A program made the translations under genes and the position numbers. The notes below the pieces were generated by a model. It saw nothing but the letters and a program-made list of their open reading frames with translations, had not been told where the DNA came from and made no database searches. From contig CAZKQW010000001.1 in the NCBI GenBank assembly GCA_964555055.1, positions 248,001 to 312,000 on the forward strand: a stretch of DNA of 64,000 nucleotides, given 5' to 3'. This DNA comes from GCA-016699445 sp964555055. GTDB taxonomy: Bacteria; UBA10199; JACPAL01; GCA-016699445. Every line of letters starts with the position of its first letter. The first letter of the stretch is position 1. Below, piece by piece: positions 16,809-26,017 of this stretch.

Positions 16809-17795
16809 ATGTCCCTACCCGCCTCGAATATTTTGCAAACATGCGCTCAAACTTGGACAGCCTTTCTGAATTCCGATCGGCTTCCTCCCCATCTCAAACA
16901 CGATGTCGCTCAAAAAATCGATGATATGGCCAAGGATATTGCCGACCGCCCAGTGTATTCAGCAACACAAGAAACTGTCGGTGGTGCCATCGCAAGGGCT
17001 CGATCTTATATAGCTAATGGTACAGGGGAAGATTTAGGAAAACTCGAAGTGGCTTTAGGGATTGTCGGTGCAATGCACACTATGCTGACCTACTTCAATA
17101 CTTTATTCGAAGATGGAGTCGTTCAAGGCGCCGTCGGCATTTTCTGCTCACCGGAAGGAATAGCTCCTTGGCAGCTCATTCTGGGAGGGCTTTTAAGAGA
17201 TTCTACCTCCGATATCGGAGACATCAACGTGGTCGATCGACATGCAGCGCTTATTCTTAACGATGCTAATAGCTTAGAGAAGCTTGTCGAGGAATTTCCG
17301 AAACTTTATTTAGCTGAATTGACGGCGACTCGAAGAGGGATGCTTTCTGCAAGCACCGTGAAAAGTACCGTTGAAAGAGCAATCGCCGAAGCTTTTCAGC
17401 AGGTTGATGGCATTTCACGAGTCTTAAGCCCTCACCAACAAATTATAGAGCAAATTGCTCACGAAATAGCATCCCTTACTGGAGAGGAAGTCGTACCTAC
17501 GGATATGGGGAGTGTCACTGCCGAGGCTATCGCGACCGATATCGCAAAATGCTTGACCCCAGCTTTCAAAGAAAGCCCCATACAAGAGACTCGCAGATTA
17601 TTAAGGGAGCAAAGCCACGCTTCTAGTAACACCTTTGAACCTTTAAGAGTTGCCCCCATCACTGCCGCAGAGTGCGCGACGGTATTCTTATCGGAACTCT
17701 TGGGACTCATCCCTCGAAAACACCTTCCCTCATTTGATGACATAGCACTGAGGTTAGAGCCTCGGAGGCAGAATCCAGCTCTCGAACGTGAATAG
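16809..17795 (+). CDS. Orphan protein, first gene of a three-gene accessory cluster
   Basis: 328 residues, mostly helical in appearance, no signal peptide and no strong membrane segment (the stretch near VALGIVGAMHTMLTYF is amphipathic). An AGGAGG site seven bases before the ATG makes this start secure. I recognise no domain. It is followed 94 bases later by two more unrecognised genes on the same strand, and the three are bounded by hemB and lgt, which are ordinary housekeeping genes. The set looks like an accessory insertion or lineage-specific cassette. Confidence 0.75.
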   Translation: MSLPASNILQTCAQTWTAFLNSDRLPPHLKHDVAQKIDDMAKDIADRPVYSATQETVGGAIARARSYIANGTGEDLGKLEVALGIVGAMHTMLTYFNTLFEDGVVQGAVGIFCSPEGIAPWQLILGGLLRDSTSDIGDINVVDRHAALILNDANSLEKLVEEFPKLYLAELTATRRGMLSASTVKSTVERAIAEAFQQVDGISRVLSPHQQIIEQIAHEIASLTGEEVVPTDMGSVTAEAIATDIAKCLTPAFKESPIQETRRLLREQSHASSNTFEPLRVAPITAAECATVFLSELLGLIPRKHLPSFDDIALRLEPRRQNPALERE

Positions 17796-17889
17796 GATGT
17801 CCCCGGACATATGGCGAATGCTAAATCCAGCAAAAGCAGATCGAATCTCGACAGCGATTGAGAGCTTCTGAAACTAAAGCGAGGAACTT

Positions 17890-19608
17890 ATGAGCACTGC
17901 CCCTTTAAGAGTCGATACCCGTGGAGCCGCTACTCAAGCCGCCATTCCAACCGCCGTCGTAAGCCAAACCGCGACGGCGGTTTTGGCGGCGGCTGGCGTT
18001 AGCGGCACCTCCACCGTGACGGGAGTGACCGGAACGGCTGTCACGTTAAGGGACATTGTGGGTAATCCTCAAAGTTTCTATTTCACAGCTTTGGGCGCAG
18101 CACCCCGCTTCAACGGCTTTGCCTTAAGCCGTGGATGGCGTGACGCTCAAACAAATGCGGATCACGTGGGAAGAACGATCTCTGAAGCTTTAAATCCCAA
18201 GGAACTAACAGCAAACAAAGTAAGAGAACTAATAGAGGGTGAGCTAGAGACTTTACAGCCATCAGAATGGGGAGAAATATCTAAAGAGCCAGATCGTGAT
18301 GCCAAGATGTATGATCAATCTTTCCAAATGGCGCGTAGTGTATTCGACGCGTATCTAACAGGCTCCTTCCTGGCGGTAGGACATACGGACGGCAGACCTT
18401 TTGATTTCATGGACCGACCCGCGAACTTCTCCACGCTTAACGACTCCGATCCTGATGTCGCCCGGGACGGAGGTTGGGTCGATTTAGGATTGGCTTTGGG
18501 AGAAGTGCCCACAGCAGCTAAAATCGGGCTCCGCTATCTTCATCAAGAGATCAACGATTTACTTCTGAGGCTGCCTCAGCCGACAACCACGGAATCCGAC
18601 GCCCCTACGTCGGCTACGGAAACTTCCACTGCAAACGCAAACGATGGGAGGGGGCATCTCAGCTTGGGGGATCGCGACGCGCATCAGAGGGCGGTCGCCG
18701 CGGCCTCGCGCATGAGGATCACGCAAACAGCGACGATCTCTACCGCACAACTGGCGTGCCGAGAGCTTAAATCCCTCGCGCAAAATTGCTCAAAATCTCA
18801 GGAGGAGTTTCAGAACCTGAACGACGCCCAAAGAGCCGCCCTTTTCATCCATCAAGCCTTAAAAATACTTCGGACTTTTCATCACCAGGAAAGTGCGCCG
18901 GTTCCGCTTACGGCCGATGCTTTCCGTTCCCAGATGGAAAGCCTTCCCGGCATCGCTTCGCCTCGAAATGAAAGGGACGAAAAGAAGAGCGCGTTTCACA
19001 CCGGCGACTTAGAGTGGAAAAGATGCCGTGAAGAGGTGGGGGACATCGTGGACGGTCTTTTGGACATCTCAATGGGTCAATTTGATGTTCTGCGGCTTAT
19101 TCATTATGGAGAAACCCTCAAACGAGAAGCGGTCGCATGCATCGGGGCTCTACAAACCTATGACCAAACGCCCACACTACTCGCGGTGAGAAACGCGACT
19201 ACAGGTCTCCGAAGCGCCGGGAGCACGGTAACCGCCTTAGCTGCCGGGTTCGGAGCCAGCACTTTCATGACTCGCTTTTCCGCACAGCATCCGACCCTCG
19301 CGGCCATAGGCACCGGGGCCATTTTTGCTCTTGGCTTGGTGGCGGCTCCAGCGACGCAGCAATTCTATGCCGCCCACCGGCTGGGAAGCGCCCTGGCCCA
19401 TTTGGAAGCTCTCGCCCAAGCTGTTCGGGAAAAAGCCGCAGAAGTGGAAAGATTAAAGCGACAGAAGAGTCGGAACGCGGCTTTAGATTTTATCGCTAAA
19501 ATCGTCCGTGATCGGGGCCTGCCCGAAGGCTTCGATCCCAATCAGATGGCCCCTAAATCCTCGCTTGCGGATACTGTTTTGGATGGCCTTACCAACCCAA
19601 AAACTTAA
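17890..19608 (+). CDS. Orphan Ala/Thr-rich protein with C-terminal hydrophobic hairpin
   Basis: 572 residues. The first 55 are Ala/Thr/Val-rich and low in charge. The middle is soluble and helical with a Thr/Ser/Pro-rich segment near 235-255. Two hydrophobic stretches at about 445-460 and 470-493 form a likely membrane hairpin, followed by a charged coiled-coil-like region (about 499-530) and a C-terminal tail. No signal peptide. The start ATG has GAGGAAC four bases before it. No family recognised. Placement between two orphans suggests a shared role; the hairpin makes it a candidate membrane-inserting component. Confidence 0.72.
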   Translation: MSTAPLRVDTRGAATQAAIPTAVVSQTATAVLAAAGVSGTSTVTGVTGTAVTLRDIVGNPQSFYFTALGAAPRFNGFALSRGWRDAQTNADHVGRTISEALNPKELTANKVRELIEGELETLQPSEWGEISKEPDRDAKMYDQSFQMARSVFDAYLTGSFLAVGHTDGRPFDFMDRPANFSTLNDSDPDVARDGGWVDLGLALGEVPTAAKIGLRYLHQEINDLLLRLPQPTTTESDAPTSATETSTANANDGRGHLSLGDRDAHQRAVAAASRMRITQTATISTAQLACRELKSLAQNCSKSQEEFQNLNDAQRAALFIHQALKILRTFHHQESAPVPLTADAFRSQMESLPGIASPRNERDEKKSAFHTGDLEWKRCREEVGDIVDGLLDISMGQFDVLRLIHYGETLKREAVACIGALQTYDQTPTLLAVRNATTGLRSAGSTVTALAAGFGASTFMTRFSAQHPTLAAIGTGAIFALGLVAAPATQQFYAAHRLGSALAHLEALAQAVREKAAEVERLKRQKSRNAALDFIAKIVRDRGLPEGFDPNQMAPKSSLADTVLDGLTNPKT

Positions 19609-19632
19609 AAACAAAATGGAGTTCAAGAACTC

Positions 19633-21198
19633 GTGACTCCTCCCAACGCCACATCGCTAAGGTTTTCGGGCTTTCAGGAGATGGAAGCTTATATGAGGCG
19701 ATTGTTGGGGGAGATTGTTGCAGCTCCTGGAGTTACGTCGATTCCTACAGCAACCCCTCCCGAAGTCATAAATGCTTTTACGACTTTTGAGAGCCTATTT
19801 ATATATTGCCGAAGCGTCACAACTGGTCGTCGTTATGGATTATGGACCCCTAGGATCAATGAAGATCCTTGCCGACTGATCATTGCCACACCCCATGGGC
19901 AAGAGAGGACGCGATCCCCTGAGACTCCGTACGTGACCTTTCAATATGAGGGAGCGGATAATCCCTTAGTGATACGCGTCTCACTCCCCGGTTGCGGGAC
20001 TAGGGTTTTCTCTTACGATCCCGACCGCCGTGTCTCCATCGTTCCACTCCTCATGCCTTCCTTGCTTCTCCGAAGCGGCGCGACTCTTTACGGGTGCCAA
20101 CAGGAGTCTCAGGTCCCTCCTCATCAGGGTCCTTATATCTGGATCACTGGAGAGAGGGCGAATTCCTCTGCAAAGCTAACTCCCTTAAATCCTTTAAAAT
20201 GGCTGGAGAGTTTGGAAGGACATGCCGTCTTCGAGCAACTAGACGCCCTACCCCTAATGCTAGGGACTATCCACGTCCCTACGACGAGCGGGACGCAGCC
20301 TAAGCCCTTGGATCAGCATGGATTGAGCCTTGTAAAAGACGAAGACATTCAATTTCCGGCTTTAGAGCATCTTATGCAGGGGCTCGACCGCCTCCCCATA
20401 GGGGTAGGGTGTTTTTCTTCCACACAGACTCGTTGGACCCGGGAACAGAGCGCTAAGTTGACGGGAAGAGCGGGGCGATCGCTAGCGCTCCAAGCGGCTT
20501 CTCCTCGACAATGTAACTTTACGGGCATCGTGGATTTCCTCACCGGTAAGAGGGTCGCGATTCTCACCGGTCATGCGGCACCAGACGAATCGGTGGACTC
20601 CCCTCTTCCTGCAGAAACTATTTCCGACGCTCAAATGGATGATTGGGCCGATAATTGGATGCCTACCTTACCTCAGGGTGTTTACGTCGTGGACAGCGAA
20701 GGTCACGTTTTTGGAAGACCACAACCTTTACGATCCCCTCATGAAGCCTTAAGCGGAGAACATCGAGGACAAGAAGTCGTCCTCAAGGATTTTCAACTTA
20801 TCGAAGTTTTAAGAACGAATCCCACCCTTTTTACGGAGCAGGGATTAAAATTTGTCATTTTTTCGGGTTGTCGCGGTTCGAAAACTTCTTTGGCGCTCAT
20901 GACTCATATGCCCCGTCTAATGGGGGCCGTCGGTTATCGGAGACCGGTCCCCGAAGACCTTTGTCTTCAGCTGGGCAGGCTCATGCTGTGCGCCCTGGAT
21001 TCCGATACGACGCCCTTCCGCGATAGGGAAACGCCGGATCTGAAACAAGCCTTCGTTTGGTCGTTGCAAGCGATGAAGGCCATGGCCTCGAAACTGAGGA
21101 ACGCAAATAAACCAGAAGTAGCCGAAGCAGATAGAATCGACGCATTCGTGGAATGCACGATTCTTTTTTTAAGGCCCGTCGAGACCTCCAGCTCTTAA
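19633..21198 (+). CDS. Orphan protein with possible divergent caspase-like (CHAT-type) domain
   Basis: 521 residues, GTG start 24 bases after the previous stop. The N-terminal 300 residues are unrecognised. From about 300 the order of elements resembles a CHAT/caspase-type peptidase: a strand RVAILTG then H314 in a GHA context, a segment VYVVDSEG, then VVLKDFQLIEVL, a strand KFVIFSG with C413 in GCRG, and a final GAVGYRRPVPEDLCLQLGRLML that reads like the conserved end of CHAT domains. The His-Cys spacing is longer than usual because of an insertion. This is remote-homology judgement by eye; activity is not shown. Confidence 0.65.
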   Translation: MTPPNATSLRFSGFQEMEAYMRRLLGEIVAAPGVTSIPTATPPEVINAFTTFESLFIYCRSVTTGRRYGLWTPRINEDPCRLIIATPHGQERTRSPETPYVTFQYEGADNPLVIRVSLPGCGTRVFSYDPDRRVSIVPLLMPSLLLRSGATLYGCQQESQVPPHQGPYIWITGERANSSAKLTPLNPLKWLESLEGHAVFEQLDALPLMLGTIHVPTTSGTQPKPLDQHGLSLVKDEDIQFPALEHLMQGLDRLPIGVGCFSSTQTRWTREQSAKLTGRAGRSLALQAASPRQCNFTGIVDFLTGKRVAILTGHAAPDESVDSPLPAETISDAQMDDWADNWMPTLPQGVYVVDSEGHVFGRPQPLRSPHEALSGEHRGQEVVLKDFQLIEVLRTNPTLFTEQGLKFVIFSGCRGSKTSLALMTHMPRLMGAVGYRRPVPEDLCLQLGRLMLCALDSDTTPFRDRETPDLKQAFVWSLQAMKAMASKLRNANKPEVAEADRIDAFVECTILFLRPVETSSS

Positions 21199-21325
21199 AA
21201 ACTTTTCCCCTGTAAACATTTCCGTTTCAAAGCCTGCTATTGGCAGGATCGCTAACAAGTATCGCAAGAAGCTTATCATATTTCGGGTTGCCATCTTCCC
21301 GAAAACCTTTATTTTGCAGTGCATT

Positions 21326-22114
21326 ATGCATCCCGTCCTCGTGAGCATCCCTCTCTTTGGAGGCATCAAAATATATACCTACGGCCTTATGTATGCCTTA
21401 GCGGCCCTGACTTCGATTTATGTCAGCGTCCGCTTGGGTCGAAAAGAAGGCTACTCCGCCGACCGAATCATGGACTTATCTTTCTATCTCATCATCGGAA
21501 ACCTCATCGGAGCCCGCGTTCTCTATGTCATCACCGACTGGCAACGCTTCGCGGACTATCCGCTGGATGTTTTTAAGATCTGGGAAGGAGGTCTCGTCTT
21601 TTTTGGCGGACTCTTAGGGGCCATTGCGATGGCGCTCTATCTCATCCCTCGCTATAAAATGGATTTCCTAAAGACGGCTGATTTTTATATGCCGGGACTG
21701 GCCTTCGGGCATGCCATCGGGCGGCTGGGCTGTTTCGCTTCGGGGTGTTGCCATGGAAAACCCATGCCGGATTTCCCATTGTCCATTACCTTCCCAAGCC
21801 AACCCTATACGCTGGCACCCACGGGTATTCCCCTTTTCCCGTCCCAACTGGCCGAATCCCTGAGCCTCTTTCTCGTCGGCGGACTCCTTCTACTTCTCTG
21901 GAAGCGAAAGCGTTTCGACGGCCAGGTCTTCCTGGTATATTTGATCCTCTACAGCATTATACGCAGCGTGTTGGAGATCTTCCGCGGCGACAGCATCCGC
22001 GGGTTCCTCATCGATCCTTGGCTTTCGACTTCGCAATTCATCAGTCTCTGTTTGATCATCATGGCTCTTGTGGTCTATAAGCGTCTTTCCCGGAAGAAAT
22101 CGGAGCTCTTATGA
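21326..22114 (+). CDS. lgt: Prolipoprotein diacylglyceryl transferase
   Basis: 262 residues, several membrane segments. It transfers diacylglycerol to the lipobox cysteine of prolipoproteins. The family signature is present as HAIGRLGCFASGCCHGKP and the C-terminal Arg motif as SIIRSVLEIFRGD; the segment WEGGLVFFGG replaces the His-bearing GG motif of E. coli Lgt. The ATG at 21326 gives the usual start; an in-frame TTG at 21314 adds four residues. Its stop overlaps the next ATG as ATGA, so it heads a coupled run including lspA and a second lgt-like gene. Confidence 0.93.
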   Translation: MHPVLVSIPLFGGIKIYTYGLMYALAALTSIYVSVRLGRKEGYSADRIMDLSFYLIIGNLIGARVLYVITDWQRFADYPLDVFKIWEGGLVFFGGLLGAIAMALYLIPRYKMDFLKTADFYMPGLAFGHAIGRLGCFASGCCHGKPMPDFPLSITFPSQPYTLAPTGIPLFPSQLAESLSLFLVGGLLLLLWKRKRFDGQVFLVYLILYSIIRSVLEIFRGDSIRGFLIDPWLSTSQFISLCLIIMALVVYKRLSRKKSELL

Positions 22115-22620
22115 AAAGAAACATCGCCTTTCTCTTAGCCCTCGGCGCATTCGCCTTAACGACGGGTTTCTTGACGTCATGCAATAAAGCGATCGTGCAT
22201 TCTAAAGACAAGGAGTTCCCTCCCCTGTCCAAAACCTTCTCTTCGACGCCTAAAGAAACCTTCGAAGCCGCTCAAAAGGTTTTGGAACGCGAGGGCTTCA
22301 AGATCGCCCGCGCCGACGACGATGCCGGGCTGATACAAACCAATTGGATCAGCACGAAAGCCGCCTCCCATTACCTCGAACTCTTCGGCAAAAAAGATTA
22401 TGGCACCGTCGGGGCCTATTACCGGATCACGGTCAAGATGGAGGAGAAAGAGAATAAGTCGAAGGTGGACGTGTTCACAACGACCCGCTCCATCATCACA
22501 GGGCGGCTCCATTCGGCTTACAGCGAGGAAAGGAAATTCCTCTCCAAAATGACCGATTATCTCCGTAAAGACGATTTTGAGATTACGAACGTGGGCGTGG
22601 ATGAGAAGGAAGGACGATGA
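22111..22620 (+). CDS. Lipoprotein of unknown function
   Basis: 169 residues. Signal peptide with lipobox LTSC (Cys24), so it is a lipid-anchored protein, probably in the outer membrane. The mature part has an alpha-beta mix beginning SKTFSSTPKETFEAAQKVLEREGF, a pattern seen in BamC/NlpB-like and other envelope lipoproteins of about this size, but no family can be assigned by eye. Coupled to lgt upstream (ATGA) and to ileS downstream (ATGA). A clear GGAG precedes the ATG. Confidence 0.8.
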   Translation: MKRNIAFLLALGAFALTTGFLTSCNKAIVHSKDKEFPPLSKTFSSTPKETFEAAQKVLEREGFKIARADDDAGLIQTNWISTKAASHYLELFGKKDYGTVGAYYRITVKMEEKENKSKVDVFTTTRSIITGRLHSAYSEERKFLSKMTDYLRKDDFEITNVGVDEKEGR

Positions 22621-25457
22621 GCCAAGGGACAAACGACGAGAAGACCGGCGAAACGAGCGGTAAACGCTACCGAGACACCCTTCACCTTCCACAAACCGAT
22701 TTTCCGATGAAGGCCGAGCTGGCCAAGCGCGAGCCTTCATTCCTGGAACGCTGGGAAAAAGATCAGCTCTACCGAAAAATCCTAAACGAAAACAAAAATG
22801 GACCGAAATTCATCCTGCATGACGGGCCTCCGTACGCGAACGGCAACATCCATTTCGGCCACATCCTGAATAAGATCCTCAAAGACATGATCGTCCGCTA
22901 CCATAATATGCTGGGGCACTACAGTCCCTATATTCCCGGTTGGGATTGCCACGGGCTTCCGATCGAGCATCAAGTGGATAAGGACTTGGGACCTAAGAAG
23001 AAGACGATGTCAAAGGCCGAAATCCGCAAAGCGTGCCGGGATTACGCCTTAAAATACGTCAACCTCCAAAGAGAGGATTTCAAAAGACTGGGAATTGCCG
23101 CCGATTGGGAAAATCCGTATTTGACGATGAATTATCCTTATGAGGCTCAAATCGCGCGTGAGTTCGGGAAGTTCGCCGCCCAGGGGGATATCTATAAAGG
23201 CCTGCGTCCTGTCCTCTGGTGCGCGCATTGCCGTACCGCTTTGGCGGACGCGGAGGTCGAGCATGAGAACCATACCTCCCCTTCCGTTTATGTAAAATTT
23301 CCGCTAGTCCAGGACGAACGTTTTCAATCGCTCTTCCCTAAACTCGCCGGCGAGAAGGTCTCGATCGTGATTTGGACGACCACTCCCTGGACACTACCCG
23401 CCAACCTCGCGGTCGCTGTCCACACGAGCTACGATTACGTCGCCATGAATGTGGATGGGGAATTCCTCATCATCGCCAAGCAATTGGCCTCGGCTTTTTG
23501 CGAGATCTTGGAAAAATCCGAGACCGAACCCGCTTATCGGGTTTCGGGAGAAAAACTTGAAGGCTTGTCGGCACAACACCCCTTCCTCGACCGCACTTCG
23601 GCGATCGTCCTCGCCGACCATGTGACCGTGGATACGGGAACCGGCTGCGTCCATATCGCCCCCGGCCATGGTGAAGAAGATTATGAAGTGGGCAAGAAAT
23701 ATAAGCTGCCAACTCTTACGCCAGTCGACGGTGAGGGACGCTACACGGCTGAATGCGGGATCGAAGCCTGGAAGGGGACGAAGGTACTGGAAGCGAATCC
23801 GACGGTCATCGCTCTCTTGAAGGAAAAAGGAGCCTTGCTGAAGGAAAAGAACATCGAGCACATGTACCCGCACTGTTGGCGCTGCAAAAAGCCGCTTATT
23901 TTCCGCGCCACGGAGCAATGGTTTCTGTCCCTCACGAAGCACGACATCAAAGGAAAGGCTTTGGACGCCATCCGTCGAACCACATGGATCCCCCACTGGG
24001 GCCGCGAGCGCATCTATGGCATGGTCGAAAACCGTCCCGACTGGTGCCTCTCCCGTCAACGCAGCTGGGGCGTGCCGATCATGGCCTTCCGCTGCCGCGA
24101 ATGCCAATACCTTCTCTTAGATCAAAAGCTCATCAATGCGATTGCCGATCGTTTCGAAAAAGAAGGCTCCGATATTTGGTTTTCCGAGCCCGTGGAAAAT
24201 TTACTTCCGGCCGGCACTCAATGTGCCCAATGCCAAAGCACGGAATGGGTGAAGGAAGAGGATATCCTCGATGTATGGTTCGATTCCGGAGTGAGCTTCG
24301 CCTCCGTCTTGGAAAAGCGTGACGATTTGGATTTTCCCGCCGACTTATATTTGGAAGGCAGCGACCAGCACCGGGGATGGTTCCATGCCTCCCTTCTCGC
24401 GTCCGTCGGCACTCGAGGAAAAGCTCCTTATAAAACCGTTCTAACCCATGGCTTCGTCGTAGACAGCCACGGAAAGAAGTATTCCAAATCTGCCGGGAAT
24501 TACGTACCTCCGGAAAAGGTGATCAAGGAAAACGGGGCCGAGATCCTGCGGCTCTGGGTGGCGGCCGAGGATTACCGTAATGACATACGCGTATCGACGG
24601 AAATCCTAGCGCGCTTGGCGGAAGCTTACCGGAAGATCCGCAATACGGGCCGATTTCTCCTGGGAAATCTTTCGGATTTCGACGCAAGTACGCCTTGGGA
24701 TAAAGTCACTCTCTACGAAATCGACCATTACGCGCGCCACCAACTCCAAAAATTGGTTCTGAAAGTGCAAAAAGCCTACGAAGAATCGAATTTTCACGTT
24801 ATTTTCCATGAACTGAACCGTTTCTGCACGGTCGACCTTTCGGCGTTTTACCTCGATATCTTGAAGGACCGTCTTTACACCTACGCCAAGAGTCATCCGG
24901 CGCGGCGTGGAGCGCAAAAAGTCCTCTTCGAAATCGTCACGGTCATGAGTCGGCTGATGGCGCCGATTCTCGCCTTCACATCGGAAGAGATTTGGCAGCA
25001 TTTGCCTAATTTCACCGGCAAGACCGAATCCATCCATTTGGCTCGCTTTCCTAAGGCGGATCCCGCGGCGATCAACGAGGCCTTATCCGGTCGTTGGGAA
25101 AATTTCAAAGAACTCCGCGCCGATATTCTGAAGAGCCTTGAAGAAGCGCGGCAAGGCAAAATCATCGGAAATTCCTTGGAAGCGAAGATCATTTTCACCG
25201 CAGCCGACGAACCTTTGCATCTTTTGGAGAGTTTCGGCGATCAACTCTCGGATCTGCTGCAAGTCTCGCAAATCGAATGGAGCGAAGACATATCCCCTCA
25301 AGCCAAGCCGAGCAGCCTTTTTCCTTCCCTCTTCATCGAAATCCGGCGTGCCGATGGTAATAAATGCGAACGGTGCTGGAAATGGCGCGGGGACATCGGA
25401 CGGAACGCCACACATCCAACAATCTGCCATTCCTGCATCGAGGCCATCACCTCATGA
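22617..25457 (+). CDS. ileS: Isoleucine-tRNA ligase
   Basis: 946 residues, typical for the bacterial enzyme. Class I motifs: HGPPYANGNIHFGH (HIGH) and KYSKSAGN (KMSKS as KYSKS). The editing domain lies in the 200-400 region (WTTTPWTLPANLAV), and there is a C-terminal zinc finger from four cysteines (CERCW ... CHSC). It charges tRNA-Ile and edits valine. ATGA overlap with the lipoprotein gene upstream and with lspA downstream, so the three are translationally coupled; AAGGAAGG precedes the start. The ileS-lspA pair is conserved in many proteobacteria. Confidence 0.98.
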   Translation: MSQGTNDEKTGETSGKRYRDTLHLPQTDFPMKAELAKREPSFLERWEKDQLYRKILNENKNGPKFILHDGPPYANGNIHFGHILNKILKDMIVRYHNMLGHYSPYIPGWDCHGLPIEHQVDKDLGPKKKTMSKAEIRKACRDYALKYVNLQREDFKRLGIAADWENPYLTMNYPYEAQIAREFGKFAAQGDIYKGLRPVLWCAHCRTALADAEVEHENHTSPSVYVKFPLVQDERFQSLFPKLAGEKVSIVIWTTTPWTLPANLAVAVHTSYDYVAMNVDGEFLIIAKQLASAFCEILEKSETEPAYRVSGEKLEGLSAQHPFLDRTSAIVLADHVTVDTGTGCVHIAPGHGEEDYEVGKKYKLPTLTPVDGEGRYTAECGIEAWKGTKVLEANPTVIALLKEKGALLKEKNIEHMYPHCWRCKKPLIFRATEQWFLSLTKHDIKGKALDAIRRTTWIPHWGRERIYGMVENRPDWCLSRQRSWGVPIMAFRCRECQYLLLDQKLINAIADRFEKEGSDIWFSEPVENLLPAGTQCAQCQSTEWVKEEDILDVWFDSGVSFASVLEKRDDLDFPADLYLEGSDQHRGWFHASLLASVGTRGKAPYKTVLTHGFVVDSHGKKYSKSAGNYVPPEKVIKENGAEILRLWVAAEDYRNDIRVSTEILARLAEAYRKIRNTGRFLLGNLSDFDASTPWDKVTLYEIDHYARHQLQKLVLKVQKAYEESNFHVIFHELNRFCTVDLSAFYLDILKDRLYTYAKSHPARRGAQKVLFEIVTVMSRLMAPILAFTSEEIWQHLPNFTGKTESIHLARFPKADPAAINEALSGRWENFKELRADILKSLEEARQGKIIGNSLEAKIIFTAADEPLHLLESFGDQLSDLLQVSQIEWSEDISPQAKPSSLFPSLFIEIRRADGNKCERCWKWRGDIGRNATHPTICHSCIEAITS

Positions 25458-26017
25458 GAGATCTTTTGAAAAAATGGCCCCTCGTCTTAGGACTTGCCAC
25501 GGTGGTTTTCGTCTTGGATCAAATCACGAAGCATTGGATCGTCCAAAACGTGCCTCGGGAGGTCTTCTTCCCCGTCATTCCAGGGATTTTCGACATCGTC
25601 CATACGCGCAATAAAGGCGCGGCATTCGGTTTCATGTCGGAAATGCCCGAGCATATCCGGATGCCTTTCTTTTTCATCAGTTCCATTCTCGCGTTGGTCG
25701 GCATGATCTATTATTTTTCTAAAGCCTATCCGGAAGAAACCCTGGTCACGGTGAGTTTAGGTCTCATTTTAGGCGGCGCCTTAGGGAATATTTACGATCG
25801 CATCACCTTGGGCGAAGTGGTTGATTTTCTATCCTTTCATTATTACGACCAATGGGCGGACTTTTCTCTTTTCGGTCTTTCCGTTTCCTTCCGACTGGAA
25901 TGGCCCGCTTTCAACGTGGCGGATTCCGCTATTTGCGTGGCCATCGGCCTGTTGCTTTTTTTCATGCTCTTCAGGGCCGAGCCCGCGAAAACCAAAAAAG
26001 GAGTCGTTCTCCCATGA
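25454..26017 (+). CDS. lspA: Lipoprotein signal peptidase
   Basis: 187 residues with four predicted membrane segments. The catalytic aspartate pair is visible in GNIYDRI and FNVADSAI. It cleaves the signal peptide of lipidated prolipoproteins at the inner membrane. The start is the ATG at 25454, overlapping the ileS stop as ATGA, and the end overlaps the second lgt start the same way. Placed between the first lgt and the second lgt-like gene, it completes a lipoprotein-maturation run. Confidence 0.95.
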   Translation: MRDLLKKWPLVLGLATVVFVLDQITKHWIVQNVPREVFFPVIPGIFDIVHTRNKGAAFGFMSEMPEHIRMPFFFISSILALVGMIYYFSKAYPEETLVTVSLGLILGGALGNIYDRITLGEVVDFLSFHYYDQWADFSLFGLSVSFRLEWPAFNVADSAICVAIGLLLFFMLFRAEPAKTKKGVVLP

